From Atopobium sp. (GTDB lineage: Bacteria > Actinomycetota > Coriobacteriia > Coriobacteriales > Atopobiaceae): DNA of 6,146 bases. The position numbers and the translations under genes are program-made. Below are positions 1-6,146 of this stretch, one piece after another (within the stretch, counting starts at the first letter, position 1; each line of letters starts with the position of its first letter). Below the pieces are notes generated by a model. The model made no database searches, was not told where the DNA came from, and was given only the letters and a program-made list of their open reading frames with translations. Where the stretch lies: assembly GCA_015259045.1 (NCBI GenBank), contig JABZHD010000071.1, forward strand, positions 1-6,146, in the 5' to 3' direction.

Positions 1-819
1 TCCTACAGCAACCTCAGAAAGCGCATCAAAGATATTGAGAAGCTGAGGAGCCTCAGACTCTGGCACAAAGGAGTGAATCGCGTAGGCGTTATCCCAGAAG
101 ATTCTAAAGTCAGGAGCTGCAGGTTTAAGATTTGCAAACGCACGGACTACCTCATCTGAATAAGTAATACCAGTTGGGTTAGCAAAACGTGGCACACACC
201 AAATTCCCTTAACAGAGCTGTCGTTTTCAACAAGCTCCTTGACCACGTCCATATTGGGACCGTCTTCGGTCATAGGTACGGCAACGTTTTCAAGTCCGTA
301 ATGCTGTGTAATAGCAAAATGGCGGTCATAGCCGGGAGCAGGGCACAGGAACTTGAGCGTGGTACCCTGAGCCTTTGCAGCTGCCATCTGCTCTGCCCAA
401 GAAGGCTGACCAGCAAGACCATGGGTAACGGCATGAGAAATAATGTCGTGCATAAGGTTAAGGCTAGAAGAGCCATTTACGATGACCTGATCAGCAGGTA
501 CGCCTGTGAGCTCTGCGGCAAAGGCTCGCGCAGAAGGAAGACCCCAAGGGTCTCCGTAGTTGTCTGCAAAAGAGCCGCCGTCAGTCAGGTCAGAACTGGA
601 GTTCAGCTCATCAAGCATAGGCTTAGACAGCGCCGTCTGCGCAGAGCTTGGCTTTCCGCGAGCCATATCAAGCTTGAGGTTTTTCTCGCCAAGTGCACGA
701 GCTTCTTGTCCAATAAGCTCAAGAGCCTGGTTAAGCTCAGCATCGCTCATCTTCTGATAAGCGTTTTGCTCAGAGGTTGATTTTGGCTGGAACAGCTCGC
801 GAGAAACTAGCTCAAACAT
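1..819 (-). CDS. PLP-dependent aspartate aminotransferase, Rv3722c/MocR-type family (3' end outside window)
   Basis: The first 273 residues of a fold-type I PLP aminotransferase read leftward and run off the window edge. Visible motifs are ARGKPS (about residues 53-58), GSSSLNLMHD (116-125, PLP phosphate-binding region), PGYDRH (162-167), NPTG (214-217, the conserved Asn) and FWDNAY (241-246, with the Asp that contacts the PLP ring nitrogen and the Tyr). The order and wording of these motifs match the family of mycobacterial Rv3722c, a cytosolic aspartate aminotransferase that moves amino groups between aspartate/glutamate and their 2-oxoacids. Aspartate specificity is inferred from the family, not from substrate residues. 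The catalytic Schiff-base lysine is expected just beyond position 1 and cannot be checked. The ATG at 819-817 is chosen because AGGGGAG (830-824) lies 4 bases upstream. The gene diverges from the small gene at 892. The visible part has no frameshift. Confidence 0.88.
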   Translation of the reverse strand, partial: MFELVSRELFQPKSTSEQNAYQKMSDAELNQALELIGQEARALGEKNLKLDMARGKPSSAQTALSKPMLDELNSSSDLTDGGSFADNYGDPWGLPSARAFAAELTGVPADQVIVNGSSSLNLMHDIISHAVTHGLAGQPSWAEQMAAAKAQGTTLKFLCPAPGYDRHFAITQHYGLENVAVPMTEDGPNMDVVKELVENDSSVKGIWCVPRFANPTGITYSDEVVRAFANLKPAAPDFRIFWDNAYAIHSFVPESEAPQLLNIFDALSEVAVG

Positions 820-852
820 GACACTCCCCTTTTCGGTCTCTGCGTGATACAA

Positions 853-883
853 AGTATAGGTGATTTGAAAATCGACGCGACAA
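853..883 (-). promoter_or_regulatory. Candidate sigma-70 type promoter of the aminotransferase gene
   Basis: On the minus strand a good -10 hexamer, TATACT (858-853), has a weak -35-like TTGTCG (883-878) at a 19-bp spacing. Transcription would begin near 846 and leave a short leader of about 27 bases before the ATG at 819. The -35 element overlaps the ribosome-binding site of the divergent small gene. The call rests on the -10 alone; the -35 match and spacing are poor. Confidence 0.3.
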
Positions 884-891
884 GGAGAATC

Positions 892-1161
892 ATGGCAAAT
901 TCCGCACAGCCTGGCATGCGCTCGGAGGCATATGGCGAGCTCCAGCACCTTGTTGACAACCTTTATAAGCGCAAACCTTCGGGCACGGTCACTAAGGTTG
1001 ACGTGCTGATTCAAGCCGAAGTAGATGATCTTGAAGAAGATTTGCAAGAAGTCATTGAGCTGATTCCGTCGGGCACCTATGTCCGCGCTCGTCTCTGCGA
1101 TCAGATTAACTCAATTGTTACGGCGCATGGTTGGGGCTTTACCTACGGCACCGTTGAATAA
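892..1161 (+). CDS. Small acidic hypothetical protein, 89 aa, possible DUF2795-like fold
   Basis: I do not recognise this gene with certainty. The ATG at 892 is preferred because AAGGAGA (882-888) lies just upstream. An in-frame GTG at 844 would add 16 residues but has no ribosome-binding site. The protein has no signal peptide or membrane segment and should be cytosolic. Its N-terminal half carries a basic patch (YKRKPSG, about residues 25-31). An acidic helix follows (EVDDLEEDLQEVIELI, about 43-58), then PSGTY, a second helix, and the C-terminal motif HGWGFTYGTVE. The pattern of Lys/Asp-initiated helix, acidic helix, L/I-P-x-x-x-Y turn and following helix resembles the short DUF2795 domain common in Actinobacteria, but this is only a visual resemblance. 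It diverges from the aminotransferase gene and converges on nhaA with a 40-bp gap. No function is assigned. Confidence 0.75.
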   Translation: MANSAQPGMRSEAYGELQHLVDNLYKRKPSGTVTKVDVLIQAEVDDLEEDLQEVIELIPSGTYVRARLCDQINSIVTAHGWGFTYGTVE

Positions 1162-1201
1162 CCAAAGCTTATCGATTAGTACGTCTCATTAAATTTTATT
1201 T

Positions 1202-2569
1202 TTACTCGCCGTCTTTCCGCACGCTGTTCTTGCGATGCTTATAGAACTCTGAAACGTGCACAAAGAGAAGTCCCAAGATTGCTGAAGCAAACGATGCGGC
1301 GAGAACAGCTACTTTAGCAGCAAGAATCTCCCCTGCGTCTGAGAAGGCAAGATTAGAGATAAGAATTGACATGGTAAAGCCTAGGCCACCCATAAGACCT
1401 ACGGCAGTAATCTGTATCCAGTCAACTTTTGCAGGAAGCTTGCAAATCTTACATTTGACCAGCAACAACGTTACAAAAATAATTCCCAGTGGCTTGCCCA
1501 GGACGGCACCAAAGAAAACGCCATGTGCAATAGAGCTGCTCAATAGAGCGCCAAAATCTGCTCCTACCAGTGTAATCTGCGCGTTTACAAACGCAAAAAT
1601 AGGCAGAACTACAAAGTTTACAAAGACAGAAATATAGTGCTCAACACGCTGAAGCGGTGGAGTTACGTGGTGCATGACCTGCTCGATGGAGTTAGCGCCA
1701 TGTGTAAAGTCATGCTGACCCAAAACGTGATGCTCGTCATCGTAGTGATCGTCAAGCTCACGAGCGCGTCTTGAAAGCCAGCTTCCCAGCTTGCTCAAGC
1801 GAACATCAGAGTGAGATGGCAAGAAGAAGGCAAGAAGAACGCCTGCAAGGGTTGCATGAATTCCCGAGTGGTACATGCAAACCCAGAGAACCAAACCAAC
1901 AAGTAAATAAGGACCAGAAGAATAAATCTTTAAACGATTCATTCCCCACAAAATAACAAGAACGCCAAGAGAAGCTGCTAACCAGGCAATATCTGGCGTG
2001 TGACCATAGAAAAGTGCAATGACCACAATAGCCAGGATATCATCAGCAATTGCAAGTGTTTGGAAAAAGACCTTTGTTTGCGGACTAATTCTGTTGCCCA
2101 ACAGCGACATGACACCCAGCGCAAACGCAATATCGGTTGCAATTGGCGTTGCCCATCCATGAGGAGCAGTGCTTGCATTGAGTGCCAAATAAATGAGGGC
2201 AGGAACTGCGACACCGCCGACAGCAGCAAGCATAGGAAGCATTGCCTGTCTTGGCTTTCTAAGCTGGCCAACAGTTACTTCATACTTAAGCTCAATACCC
2301 ACCAGCAAGAAGAAGATTGCCATAAGGAAGTCATTCACAAAGGTTTCTAGAGCCATATGTGCATGAATCATTCCAAGCGAGAAACTCATTTGTACTTCAA
2401 GAATTTCTCGAACCACCTCATGAGCAGGTGAGTTGGCAACTACAAGTGCAATAAGAGCCGCAAGCACCATGACTGCTGCTGCAATAGTGCTATTAGAGGT
2501 GATTTTCTTTAGAGAAGAGCGCTGACTAATTCTTCTTACAACTGCGGGCTCTCTATAAATACTAGACAT
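1202..2569 (-). CDS. nhaA: Na+/H+ antiporter NhaA
   Basis: This 455-residue inner-membrane protein belongs to the NhaA family, which exchanges cytoplasmic Na+ (or Li+) for external protons in pH and salt homeostasis. Family hallmarks are present: ANSP after the first membrane segment (about residue 45), FFLLVGIELK (86-95), ATDIAFALG with Asp146, and ADD with Asp176-Asp177. These match the ion-binding aspartates D133, D163 and D164 of the E. coli protein. Lys359 in GKPLGI matches E. coli K300, and GLGFTMSI (395-402) is the last conserved block. The protein is longer than the E. coli form (388 aa) because of a hydrophilic N-terminal tail of about 25 residues, an insertion rich in His and Asp (about 251-310), and a basic C-terminal tail. 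The ATG at 2569 is the first in-frame start after a stop codon at 2593-2591. Its ribosome-binding site is weak: a GAGAG-like stretch lies 11 bases upstream. It is divergent from degV and looks monocistronic. Confidence 0.95.
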   Translation of the reverse strand: MSSIYREPAVVRRISQRSSLKKITSNSTIAAAVMVLAALIALVVANSPAHEVVREILEVQMSFSLGMIHAHMALETFVNDFLMAIFFLLVGIELKYEVTVGQLRKPRQAMLPMLAAVGGVAVPALIYLALNASTAPHGWATPIATDIAFALGVMSLLGNRISPQTKVFFQTLAIADDILAIVVIALFYGHTPDIAWLAASLGVLVILWGMNRLKIYSSGPYLLVGLVLWVCMYHSGIHATLAGVLLAFFLPSHSDVRLSKLGSWLSRRARELDDHYDDEHHVLGQHDFTHGANSIEQVMHHVTPPLQRVEHYISVFVNFVVLPIFAFVNAQITLVGADFGALLSSSIAHGVFFGAVLGKPLGIIFVTLLLVKCKICKLPAKVDWIQITAVGLMGGLGFTMSILISNLAFSDAGEILAAKVAVLAASFASAILGLLFVHVSEFYKHRKNSVRKDGE

Positions 2570-2645
2570 TATCTGCCGTTCTCTCTTTATCTAAATGGTA
2601 TTGACCGTTAGCTATGCAAGTTTTTCTCGATGTATATGCCTAGTG

Positions 2646-2662
2646 TACCGTCTACCTACCGT
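2646..2662. repeat. Short direct repeat TACCGT x2 between nhaA and degV, possible operator
   Basis: TACCGT occurs at 2646-2651 and again at 2657-2662, 11 bp apart and so about one helical turn. A related ACCGTT lies at 2604-2609. The pair sits just upstream of the candidate degV -35 box and within the likely nhaA promoter region. Same-face repeats at this spacing can be regulator sites, but the motif is short enough to arise by chance. Confidence 0.22.
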
Positions 2663-2672
2663 TGAGGGCAAC

Positions 2673-2702
2673 TTGTCATATCTCAAGAAAACGGGGTATA
2701 TC
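2673..2702 (+). promoter_or_regulatory. Candidate promoter of the degV-family gene
   Basis: TTGTCA (2673-2678) is a 5/6 match to the -35 consensus. TATATC (2697-2702) is a plausible -10 at an 18-bp spacing. Transcription from here would give a leader of about 65 bases before the ATG at 2774. The leader contains the short palindrome GCTAC-TT-GTAGC (2740-2751). A second AT-rich stretch, TATATA (2755-2760), lies too close to the ribosome-binding site to be a likely -10 for this gene. Confidence 0.4.
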
Positions 2703-2773
2703 TCTATGTAAAATGTGGGTAATAGAAAGTCAACGTTTAGCTACTTGTAGCACGTATATATTTGGAGCGGATA

Positions 2774-3632
2774 ATGGACACTAAGCGAATTGCCATCATC
2801 ACAGACTCAGGAACTAATGTCCCACCTGATTTTGTTGCTGAACACAATATTCGTATCACCCCACTTCGCATTAACTATTCTGATGGCTCTTCCTATGAGT
2901 CTGGTATTACCATCACGCCAGCTGAGCTTGTTGCTCGCTTTGAAGAAGAGGTTCCAAAGACTTCGCTTCCTTCTCCTGAAGGAATTAAAGCTGCCTTTGA
3001 TGATGCAAAAGCAGCGGGGTACGAGGGTGCTGTTTACGTTGCTATCTCCTCTGGACTTTCTGCTACCTGCGATACTGCTCGCATGATTGCGGAGTCCATT
3101 ACAGACTTCCCTATTTATGTTGTTGATACCAAAAACATTGGCATTGCTTCAGGTCTTATTGTTATTGAGGGCCCAACGTCTTATTGATCAGGGCCTTTCT
3201 CTTGACGAGATTGGTGCCAAACTTGATCAGGCATCTCTGAACACACGCGTATACTTCTCTGTTCCAAGCCTTGAATACCTGCGTAAGGGCGGCCGCATTT
3301 CTGAGGCAATTTATCGTATTGGCTCCATGCTTAATATCAAGCCAGTTCTTACCTGTGATGAGAACGGAAAGTACACCATTGCAAAGAAGACTCGCGGTTG
3401 GCAGAAATCTCTTGCGGGACAGATTGCGCTTGGATCAGCTTTTGCTCAGCAATTTGACCGCGTCCATGTGGGAATTTGCTGCTCTGCTCCTAATATCATT
3501 TACTCCGAAATGGAAGCCATGATTAAAGAGGCAATCCCTAATGTCACTGACTTTAGGTATGTCGAGGCTGGCTCGGACCTTCTTGTCCACACAGGTCCAG
3601 GTCTTGTTGGCTATGCCGTATTTGGCTACTAA
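2774..3632 (+). pseudogene. DegV/FakB-family fatty-acid-binding protein, interrupted by a single-base frameshift
   Basis: DegV proteins bind one fatty acid. In Firmicutes the FakB members present it to the kinase FakA to make acyl-phosphate for phospholipid synthesis; whether this copy does so is unknown. Frame 1 encodes residues 1-132 with ITDSG (9-13), TSLPSP (63-68) and ISSGLS (91-96). Frame 3 continues from 3171 with LRKGGR (169-174), LNIKPVL (186-192) and HTGPG (272-276). Thr63, the Ser92-Ser93 pair, Arg170 and His272 fall at the lipid-binding positions known from FakB proteins. Joining the frames after Glu132 gives 285 residues, the normal family length, with unbroken family sequence. 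As read, translation stops at TGA 3185-3187 after 137 residues. The ATG at 2774 is chosen over an in-frame TTG at 2762 because GGAG (2764-2767) sits between them. Both halves look well conserved, so the break is either very recent or a sequence error. Confidence 0.9.
3167..3173 (+). other. Frameshift point in degV: one extra G in GAGGGCC
   Basis: The sequence reads GAG-G-GCC. Deleting one G of the run 3169-3171 restores Glu-Ala-Gln-Arg-Leu and merges the two reading frames without loss of any family-typical residue. The run lies inside GGGCCC (3169-3174). The premature stop TGA (3185-3187) follows five codons later. A programmed +1 slip at the TGA itself would lose the Arg-Leu-Ile that the family pattern expects, so an insertion at the G run fits better. 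Confidence 0.85.
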
Positions 3633-3657
3633 AAGTTAATCGCCTCATGCAACTAAG

Positions 3658-3690
3658 AACAGCCGCCCACTAAGGCGGCTGTTTTCTTGT
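3658..3690 (+). terminator. Rho-independent terminator after degV
   Basis: A perfect 10-bp stem, AACAGCCGCC (3658-3667) with GGCGGCTGTT (3674-3683), encloses the loop CACTAA and runs into TTTTCTTGT (3682-3690). It begins 25 bases after the degV stop codon. Read on the minus strand the stem is followed by CTTAGTT, so it may also give weak termination for transcripts arriving from rnhA. Confidence 0.93.
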
Positions 3691-3700
3691 AGAGAGCACG

Positions 3701-3726
3701 TAGGGCGAGAAGGGCTTCTCGCCCTA
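3701..3726. repeat. Perfect 12-bp inverted repeat (hairpin) just downstream of rnhA
   Basis: TAGGGCGAGAAG (3701-3712) and CTTCTCGCCCTA (3715-3726) are exact inverse complements separated by GG. The likely structure is an 11-bp stem with a GGGC loop. It lies 11 bases beyond the rnhA stop codon. Neither strand shows a T-tract after the stem, so it is not a classical intrinsic terminator. It could mark the 3' end of the polA-rnhA transcript, protect it from exonucleases, or be a copy of a genomic palindromic repeat. Confidence 0.8.
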
Positions 3727-3737
3727 TGCGTCTAGGG

Positions 3738-4250
3738 TTACAGCAATGGCTGATCCGCGAAGAAGCCTTGGTCGTCAAGGAGATTGGAGCCGTCTGCCGC
3801 CTCAGTTGCCAGCTGATCGCAGCGCTCGTTAAGCGGATGACCTGCGTGGCCCTTGACCCACTTAAAACTTACCTCATGGTCTTCCATAGCTGCAAGGAGG
3901 CGCTTCCAAAGGTCAACGTTTTTGACCGGCTCTTTAGATGCCGTTTTCCAGCCTTTTCTAATCCATCCCGAAACCCATTTTTGATTAAACGCATCAACTA
4001 CGTACTTGGAATCGGAATAGAGCTCTACCTGACAAGGACGTTTAAGCGCTTCAAGTGCAACAATGACGCCAAGGAGCTCCATACGGTTATTCGTAGTGGT
4101 TTTATAACCCTGGCTGAACTCTTTTGTGTGCTGCTGGCCGGAGGGATCGGTGTATAGAAGCACGGCCCCGTAGCCACCAGGACCAGGGTTTCCTCGAGAC
4201 GCACCGTCTGTATAGACTGTGACGTGCATATATGAGGTTGCAGCCTCCAT
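3738..4250 (-). CDS. rnhA: Ribonuclease HI
   Basis: This 170-residue cytosolic enzyme cuts the RNA strand of RNA-DNA hybrids, clearing R-loops and RNA primers. It matches E. coli RNase HI across its length: [14 protein letters not shown] (13-26), TTNNRMEL (52-59), DSKY (80-83), the basic [13 protein letters not shown] segment (99-111) and [15 protein letters not shown] (131-145). The metal-binding residues Asp15, Glu58, Asp80 and Asp145 and the catalytic His135 are all present. It is slightly longer than the E. coli enzyme (155 aa), mainly through a 7-residue N-terminal extension and a C-terminal tail ending FFADQPLL. The ATG at 4250 is preferred because AGAGGAG (4264-4258) lies 7 bases upstream; Met8 is a less likely alternative. 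It follows polA by 34 bp with no promoter or terminator evident between them, so it is probably co-transcribed with polA. Confidence 0.97.
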   Translation of the reverse strand: MEAATSYMHVTVYTDGASRGNPGPGGYGAVLLYTDPSGQQHTKEFSQGYKTTTNNRMELLGVIVALEALKRPCQVELYSDSKYVVDAFNQKWVSGWIRKGWKTASKEPVKNVDLWKRLLAAMEDHEVSFKWVKGHAGHPLNERCDQLATEAADGSNLLDDQGFFADQPLL

Positions 4251-4284
4251 ACCAAATCTCCTCTAGAACGTGCGTTGAACGTGC

Positions 4285-6146
4285 CTACTTTGCCTCAGCC
4301 CAATTGGAACCATAGCTTACATCGGCAATGAGAGGAACACGCAGGGTAACAACGTCTTCCATGGTCTCTTTTACCAGTTTAGAGACTGTCTCAATCTCTG
4401 ACTCTGGAACTTCCAAGTCAAGTTCGTCGTGAATCTGAAGAATCAGCTTTGACGTGAGGCCTTCATCACGCAGGCGTTTCTCGACATTAATCATTGCAAT
4501 TTTAATAATGTCTGCGGCACTTCCCTGCATAGGGTGATTCATTGCAGTGCGCTCACCGAAGGCAATGAGCTGGCGATTTGACTGGTTGAACTCTCTAATG
4601 TGGCGCTTGCGGCCGTACATGGTAACGGCATAACCAGTCTCGTGAGCAGTGCGGACGGAATCGTCAAGGTATGCTCGAACACCAGGATATGCATCAAAGT
4701 AGCGATCAATCATCTCTTGTGCTTCCTTACGGGAAATCTTAAGAGACGTTGCCAAACCAAAGGCCTGCTGACCATAGACAATGCCAAAGTTAACTGCCTT
4801 AGCGCGACTACGAAGTGCTGGGGTAACCTCTTCAACAGGCACGCCAAAGACACGAGCGGCAGTTGCGGCGTGGAAATCGGCACCAGAGTTAAATGCTGCT
4901 ACCAGGTGCTCGTCAGCTGAAAGGTGTGCCAGCAAGCGCAGCTCAATCTGGGAGTAGTCGCAGGCGAGAAAAACGCTGCCCTCGGGAACGGTAAAAGCGG
5001 TGCGGACACGATGTCCCAGCTCAGAGCGGGTAGGAATGTTCTGCAGGTTTGGATCAGAGCTGGAAAGCCTTCCTGTTGCAGCAACAGTCTGATTGAATGT
5101 GGTGTGGATGCGCTTATCGCCACGAATAAGCGCAGGAAGTGCATCGAGATAGGTTGACTTAATCTTGGCACGCTCGCGGTACTCAAGGACGTCAGCAACA
5201 ATCTGGTACTCCTGCGCCAGGTCTCCAAGCACCTTTGCGTTGGTGGAGTAGAACCCGGTGCGCGTCTTTTTGAGGCCATAAGTTGGAAGCTTGAGCACGT
5301 CAAACAGGATGTGTGAAAGCTGGCTTGGAGAATCCAAGTTAAAATCCTCGCCTGCTGTCTGGTGAATACTTGCCACACGCTGTGCAATATCTTCACCCAG
5401 CTCCGAAGACTGCTTAGCAAGCTCTTGAGGATCAACGTAGAGACCACGGCGTTCCATCGCAGCTAGTACAGGCAAAAGTTGTATCTCCAGAGAAGTAAAG
5501 AGCTCCAAAGAACCATCGTCTTCAAGCTTTTTAGTAAGCACAGGCACAAGAGCCCTAGCAGCTACAGCTCTGAGTGCTGCAGCAGGAATCTCATCTGTAG
5601 GCTCAGGAAGCTCAGAGCCAAAGTACAGTTCAACCAAGCCATTGATATCAAAACTTGAACGATCAGACTCAAGTAGATACGCGGCAACGCCCGTATCAAA
5701 GAGTCGGTCAGAATCAATGGTTTCAATATCCATCTTCTGTGGCTCAGACGAATCAACAGGGCTTACCTCGTGAAGCAGTGCCTTAACATCATCTGCGGCA
5801 ACACGGGCTTCTCGCAAAATGCGCAAGAGTGCTGCGGTGGCGTTTTCTCCCTCAAATTTAAGGAGCGCCTTTTCTGTAGACACCCAAAGTGTGCGAGAAA
5901 GGCTAAAGAGCGCTCCAGCATCCGCGGCTGAATCCTCAGCAACGCCAATCCACTCCTGGTTCTCAATTGCAGCAGTGAGCGCAGCAGATGCATCTCCTGC
6001 CTGCAAAAACTCTGATGGAATAGGAAGTGCAGGCGTAGTAGAAGCAGTTTGCACGGAGGCGCCAGCAGCAGACCCACCAGCCATGCGGGCAAGCCTTGAG
6101 GTCATACCGGTAAAGCCCAAAGCCGAGAAAGCCTTAACTACGTCAT
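4285..6146 (-). CDS. polA: DNA polymerase I, C-terminal part (5' end outside window)
   Basis: About 619 residues of Pol I are visible, read leftward; the 5'-nuclease domain lies beyond the right edge. Numbering from the first whole codon (6144-6142), residues 1-10 fit the end of the nuclease region. A low-complexity Ala/Ser/Thr linker follows (about 19-40), then a 3'-5' exonuclease-like domain (about 58-208), then the polymerase domain to the C-terminus. Polymerase signatures are TGRLSSSDPNLQNIP (357-371), motif A DYSQIELR (catalytic Asp396), motif B RSRAKAVNFGIVYG (Arg445, Lys449, Phe453, Tyr457) and motif C QIHDE (Asp573, Glu574). The exonuclease-like domain has no DxE motif and lacks the other metal-binding aspartates, so proofreading is probably lost, as in Taq and Bacillus Pol I. 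The enzyme fills gaps in repair and replaces Okazaki primers. An apparent TTG start at 6120 is not the true start, since the frame stays open to the edge. Confidence 0.97.
   Translation of the reverse strand, partial: DVVKAFSALGFTGMTSRLARMAGGSAAGASVQTASTTPALPIPSEFLQAGDASAALTAAIENQEWIGVAEDSAADAGALFSLSRTLWVSTEKALLKFEGENATAALLRILREARVAADDVKALLHEVSPVDSSEPQKMDIETIDSDRLFDTGVAAYLLESDRSSFDINGLVELYFGSELPEPTDEIPAAALRAVAARALVPVLTKKLEDDGSLELFTSLEIQLLPVLAAMERRGLYVDPQELAKQSSELGEDIAQRVASIHQTAGEDFNLDSPSQLSHILFDVLKLPTYGLKKTRTGFYSTNAKVLGDLAQEYQIVADVLEYRERAKIKSTYLDALPALIRGDKRIHTTFNQTVAATGRLSSSDPNLQNIPTRSELGHRVRTAFTVPEGSVFLACDYSQIELRLLAHLSADEHLVAAFNSGADFHAATAARVFGVPVEEVTPALRSRAKAVNFGIVYGQQAFGLATSLKISRKEAQEMIDRYFDAYPGVRAYLDDSVRTAHETGYAVTMYGRKRHIREFNQSNRQLIAFGERTAMNHPMQGSAADIIKIAMINVEKRLRDEGLTSKLILQIHDELDLEVPESEIETVSKLVKETMEDVVTLRVPLIADVSYGSNWAEAK

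Noticed and set aside
301..780. 159-codon open frame on the plus strand opposite the aminotransferase gene
   Set aside because: The minus strand here encodes a well-conserved aminotransferase with all family motifs. The plus-strand frame has no recognisable motif and no supported start, so it is a shadow.
1162..1201. AAGCTTATCGAT (HindIII-ClaI) resembling vector polylinker, and a T-rich stretch resembling a terminator
   Set aside because: The match to a polylinker is only 12 bases and the flanking sequence is clearly chromosomal. The T-rich run is not preceded by a stable GC-rich stem on either strand.
2762..2773. TTG start for degV at 2762
   Set aside because: It would place the GGAG ribosome-binding site inside the coding sequence. 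The ATG at 2774 has proper spacing and gives the usual family N-terminus.
3176..3190. Programmed +1 frameshift of the RF2 type at TAT-TGA in degV
   Set aside because: A shift at the stop would replace Ala-Gln-Arg-Leu-Ile by Gly-Pro-Thr-Ser-Tyr in a segment where the other frame matches the family pattern. No upstream Shine-Dalgarno stimulator is evident.
3087..3632. C-terminal degV half as an independent gene starting at TTG 3087
   Set aside because: The sequence upstream of 3171 in this frame has no family similarity, and the TTG lacks a ribosome-binding site. It is the continuation of the degV gene after the frameshift.
4261..4284. GAACGTGC direct repeat between polA and rnhA
   Set aside because: Two 8-bp copies 3 bp apart in a short spacer, with no structure or known site. 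Likely chance.
4600..4920. 106-codon plus-strand frame within polA
   Set aside because: It lies opposite polymerase motifs A and B, has no ribosome-binding site and no recognisable domain.

Overview
The window looks like ordinary chromosome of an actinobacterium with moderate G+C, most likely a member of the Coriobacteriia near Atopobium/Lancefieldella/Olsenella. This placement is inferred from three things: an aspartate aminotransferase of the Rv3722c (MocR-type aminotransferase) family, a Pol I whose proofreading domain looks degenerate, and an NhaA with a long hydrophilic loop. It was not checked by any search. I see no mobile element, phage gene, CRISPR array, tRNA or rRNA.

Layout, left to right. 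Positions 1-819 (minus) hold the first 273 codons of a PLP-dependent aminotransferase whose 3' end lies outside the window. Diverging from it is a small 89-residue protein of unknown function (892-1161, plus). The Na+/H+ antiporter gene nhaA (1202-2569, minus) converges on that small gene. A 204-bp intergenic region then separates nhaA from a divergent degV-family gene (2774-3632, plus). The degV gene is split by an apparent single extra G near 3170, and it ends at a strong Rho-independent terminator (3658-3690). A perfect 12-bp inverted repeat follows (3701-3726). The right side carries rnhA (3738-4250, minus), preceded 34 bp upstream by polA (4285-6146, minus, 5' end outside the window). These two are almost certainly co-transcribed.

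The genes mostly alternate in strand as single units. The exception is polA-rnhA, where two enzymes that act on RNA-DNA hybrids and Okazaki-fragment maturation share an operon. The most notable items are the degV frameshift, the His/Asp-rich loop of NhaA, the uncharacterised 89-residue protein, and the inverted repeat without a U-tract. I found no convincing new biological system here.
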